Below are positions 62,257 to 64,000 of a stretch of DNA of 64,000 bases, piece after piece. The stretch comes from Rhynchopus sp. YZ270_cl-10 (Eukaryota > Euglenozoa > Diplonemea > Diplonemida > Diplonemidae), in contig OZ037922.1 in NCBI GenBank assembly GCA_964035575.1, forward strand, positions 558,001 to 622,000, read 5' to 3'. The notes under the pieces are model-generated. The model saw nothing but the letters and a program-made list of their open reading frames with translations, did not search any database and was not told the origin of the DNA. The stretch's first letter is position 1, and each line of letters starts with the position of its first letter. The position numbers and the translations under genes were made by a program.

Positions 62257-64000
62257 TTATTGTGGCTTACCGATGTTGTTGCTGTTTGCGAAGTGTTGAA
62301 ATGCACCCAGCGGCAAGGGGACCGAATGCTGGTTTGGGAATGTGCCCGGCTGAAGCGCACCCACTTGCAAAGAGACGGACTGCTGGTTTTGGAGCTGTGG
62401 GTTTTGGAGCTGTTCTGATGCACCCGTTTGAACTACACCCAGCGGCAAGGGGACCGAATGCTGGTTTTGGTGTTGCTGGTATAGGAGCTGCTGTGATGCA
62501 CCCATTTGAAATGCACCCAGCGGCACGGGGGCCGAATGCTGGTTTGGGAATGTGCCCGGCTGAAGCGCACCCACTTGCAAGGAGACGGACTGCTGGTTTT
62601 GGAGCTGTTCTGATGCACCCGTTTGAAATGCACCCAGGGGCAAGGGGACCGAATGCTGGTTTTGGTGTTGCTGGTAGAGGAGCTGCTGTGATGCACCCGT
62701 TTGAAATGCACCCAGCGGCAAGGGGACCGAATGCTGGTTTGGGAATGTGCCCGGCTGAAGCGCACCCACTTGCAAGGAGACGGACTGCGGGTTTTGGAGC
62801 TGCTCTGATGTATCCGTTTGAAATGCACCCACTTGCAAGGTCACCGACTGCTGGTTTAGGAATGTACCCGGCTGAAGTGCACCCACTTGCAAGGGGACGG
62901 AATGCTGGTTTTGGTGTTGCTGGTATAGGAGCTGTTCTGATGCACCCGTTTGAAATGCACCCCGTGGCAAGGGGACCGAATGCTGGTTTGGGAATGTACC
63001 TTGCGGAAGTGCACCCACTTGGACCGAATGCTCGGGCTCGAGTTGCTTGGGCTTGGGCTGCTTGGGCTTGGGCTTGCGGTTGCGATCTTGCACTGCCCCC
63101 TCCTTAGCACCCTGGCGCATTTGTTCACTCGTACGAAAAGGACCCTTCGCTTCTGGAGCCCACATTTCCTTTTCAAGTAATGTCGTAGAGAGACCCTTGA
63201 ACCAATCTGTAAGTTTATCCTTGCCGTCAAGAGTGCCGTTTACAACGCACCAGGCAAGGTGCGTGTGCAAAGACCTTTTATGGGGCCCATTGTGCAGGGT
63301 GACTTCCTCCAAGTGACGTTCACCTCCGATGATGTGCCACTTCTTGTCCTTAAAATGCATAAAGGACAAACGACCTTTGTCGAACTTGTCGCGACACGTT
63401 CCCTCCACTCCTTCATTACCACACAAACAAAGAAAGTTGGTCCCATCCATGTCTGCAGAAGTTAACCCCAGGTACTCCAGCGCTTTCACATTTTTTAGAA
63501 TATGCGCAGCAGAAAGATTTTTCGTTGTACCGCACATGATACATGAATTCACTCCTTTTTCTTCAAGCCAGCCTAGCGCCTCCCGTTTTGCGTCTTTAGT
63601 TACCTGGCCACAAGAACCCACCGTCCAACTCCGATCGAAAACGACGATAGGATATGTTTGGAAGTAATACCATGCACCTTCATGCTGTTCACGCAACACC
63701 GCATCCCTAATATGTGGTGGCAAAACATTCCCTAACCTCGCTCTCGCCGCTCTGAACTGTGGATGAGTAAGTGTAGAACAATAAGGAGAAGCACAAACAC
63801 ACAACCCCATCCCATATCCCATAACATAGGAACACACATATGTTGCAAATGGGTGATCCTAGAAAGATAAAGACAAACCCCGACTTTCTATGTTCGCAAA
63901 CTGATCTTGATAACTTGACATGGGGTGGGGGGGAGAAAGTCTGGGAGTAGGAAGTATACCGCCGCACTGCCATCTTCCTTCTCTACTATCTGTTGCAGTG
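62257..64000 (-). CDS. HNH nuclease with tandem-repeat tail (HNH-3), 5' end outside window
   Basis: Partial exon (64000-63960; LQQIVEKEDGSAA, coiled) joins over a 203-bp intron (63959-63757, GCG|GTATACT to CTCATCCACAG, phase 0) to exon 2 (63756-62257). The core is SCIMCGTTKNLSAAHILKNV, then NFLCLCGNEGVEGTCRDKFD: a Cys pair, AH, N and further Cys, an HNH zinc-nuclease variant. After it come charged stretches (RKPKPKQPKPKQLEPE) and about 230 residues of imperfect repeats (NQHSVPLPLGAFQTGAS, QQLLYQQHQNQ, QSVSLQVGALQPGTFP) encoded by DNA repeats at about 62297-62995. The intron carries the family motif GCAAATGGGTGATCCTAGAA near 63846. Confidence 0.7.
62297..62995 (-). repeat. Tandem repeats coding the tail of HNH-3
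   Basis: Imperfect units such as GGCAAGGGGACCGAATGCTG, CACCCACTTGCAAGG and TGATGCACCCGTTTGAAATG recur in a varying higher order, so the array has been shuffled as well as amplified. Confidence 0.85.

Larger units (their letters stand above)
58200..64000. mobile_element. Second virus-like region with HNH genes
   Basis: Contains a packaging-ATPase-like fragment, a DUF5679-type zinc ribbon with a small companion gene, two HNH genes of the header-intron type and a coiled-coil fragment. The 5' flank of HNH-2 and the segment 60220-60290 match the region around 39.9-40.2 kb, so the two virus-like regions are related. It is incomplete (no capsid or polymerase seen) and runs off the window end. Confidence 0.5.

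Overview
This is nuclear DNA of a unicellular eukaryote. The recognisable genes are eukaryotic (RNA polymerase II subunit 3, the shared polymerase subunit RPB12, a class II eIF4E, a mitochondrial carrier, a mitochondrial dynamin-like GTPase). They are split by GT-AG introns whose donors mostly read GTATG or GTATAC, and they float in a large excess of repeats. All nine host genes lie on the minus strand. At least six of them have a pyrimidine-tract/AG acceptor 6 to 41 nt before the ATG. That layout fits one-way gene clusters with spliced-leader addition (euglenozoan-like, for example diplonemid, or dinoflagellate-like), but I cannot place the organism from this window.

Host genes, by falling coordinate: eIF4E/4EHP (53.0-50.2 kb, 4 exons), RPB12 (46.1 kb), mitochondrial carrier (44.9 kb), mitochondrial dynamin-like GTPase (27.5-23.9 kb, 5 exons, two of them very short), a signal-anchored membrane protein (20.2 kb), a triple ubiquitin-like protein (16.6 kb), an acid-ceramidase/NAAA-like Ntn hydrolase (13.8 kb), a TLDc-like protein (12.0 kb) and RPB3 (1.35 kb, continuing past the window start).

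Mobile DNA fills the rest. Elements at 5.2-8.9, 20.4-22.3 and 53.7-57.4 kb share a noncoding core of about 1.5 kb but have unrelated terminal inverted repeats, each built from its own short palindrome or tandem unit. The first is flanked by TTAA, and a copy of the uninterrupted target can be read inside it. A fourth element (29.3-31.9 kb) carries 1.74 kb of an 8-bp satellite that is also found, in a few copies, beside the cores. Two more TIR elements (32.0-32.9 and 41.8-43.4 kb), several MITEs with visible target duplications and at least seven dispersed short repeat families complete the picture.

Two regions (33.0-40.3 and 58.2-64.0 kb) hold virus-like, Polinton-like fossils: a minor-capsid-like frame, a phospholipase A2-like frame, an FtsK/HerA packaging-ATPase-like fragment and a DUF5679-type zinc ribbon. 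Around them sit nuclease genes (three HNH proteins and one Crinkler/RHS-type P-loop ATPase plus restriction-fold protein) that share one architecture: a short 5' header exon, a small intron with a conserved 3' end, then a different nuclease exon. This modular header-intron-nuclease family, together with the shared-core/different-ends transposons, is the most unusual content here.
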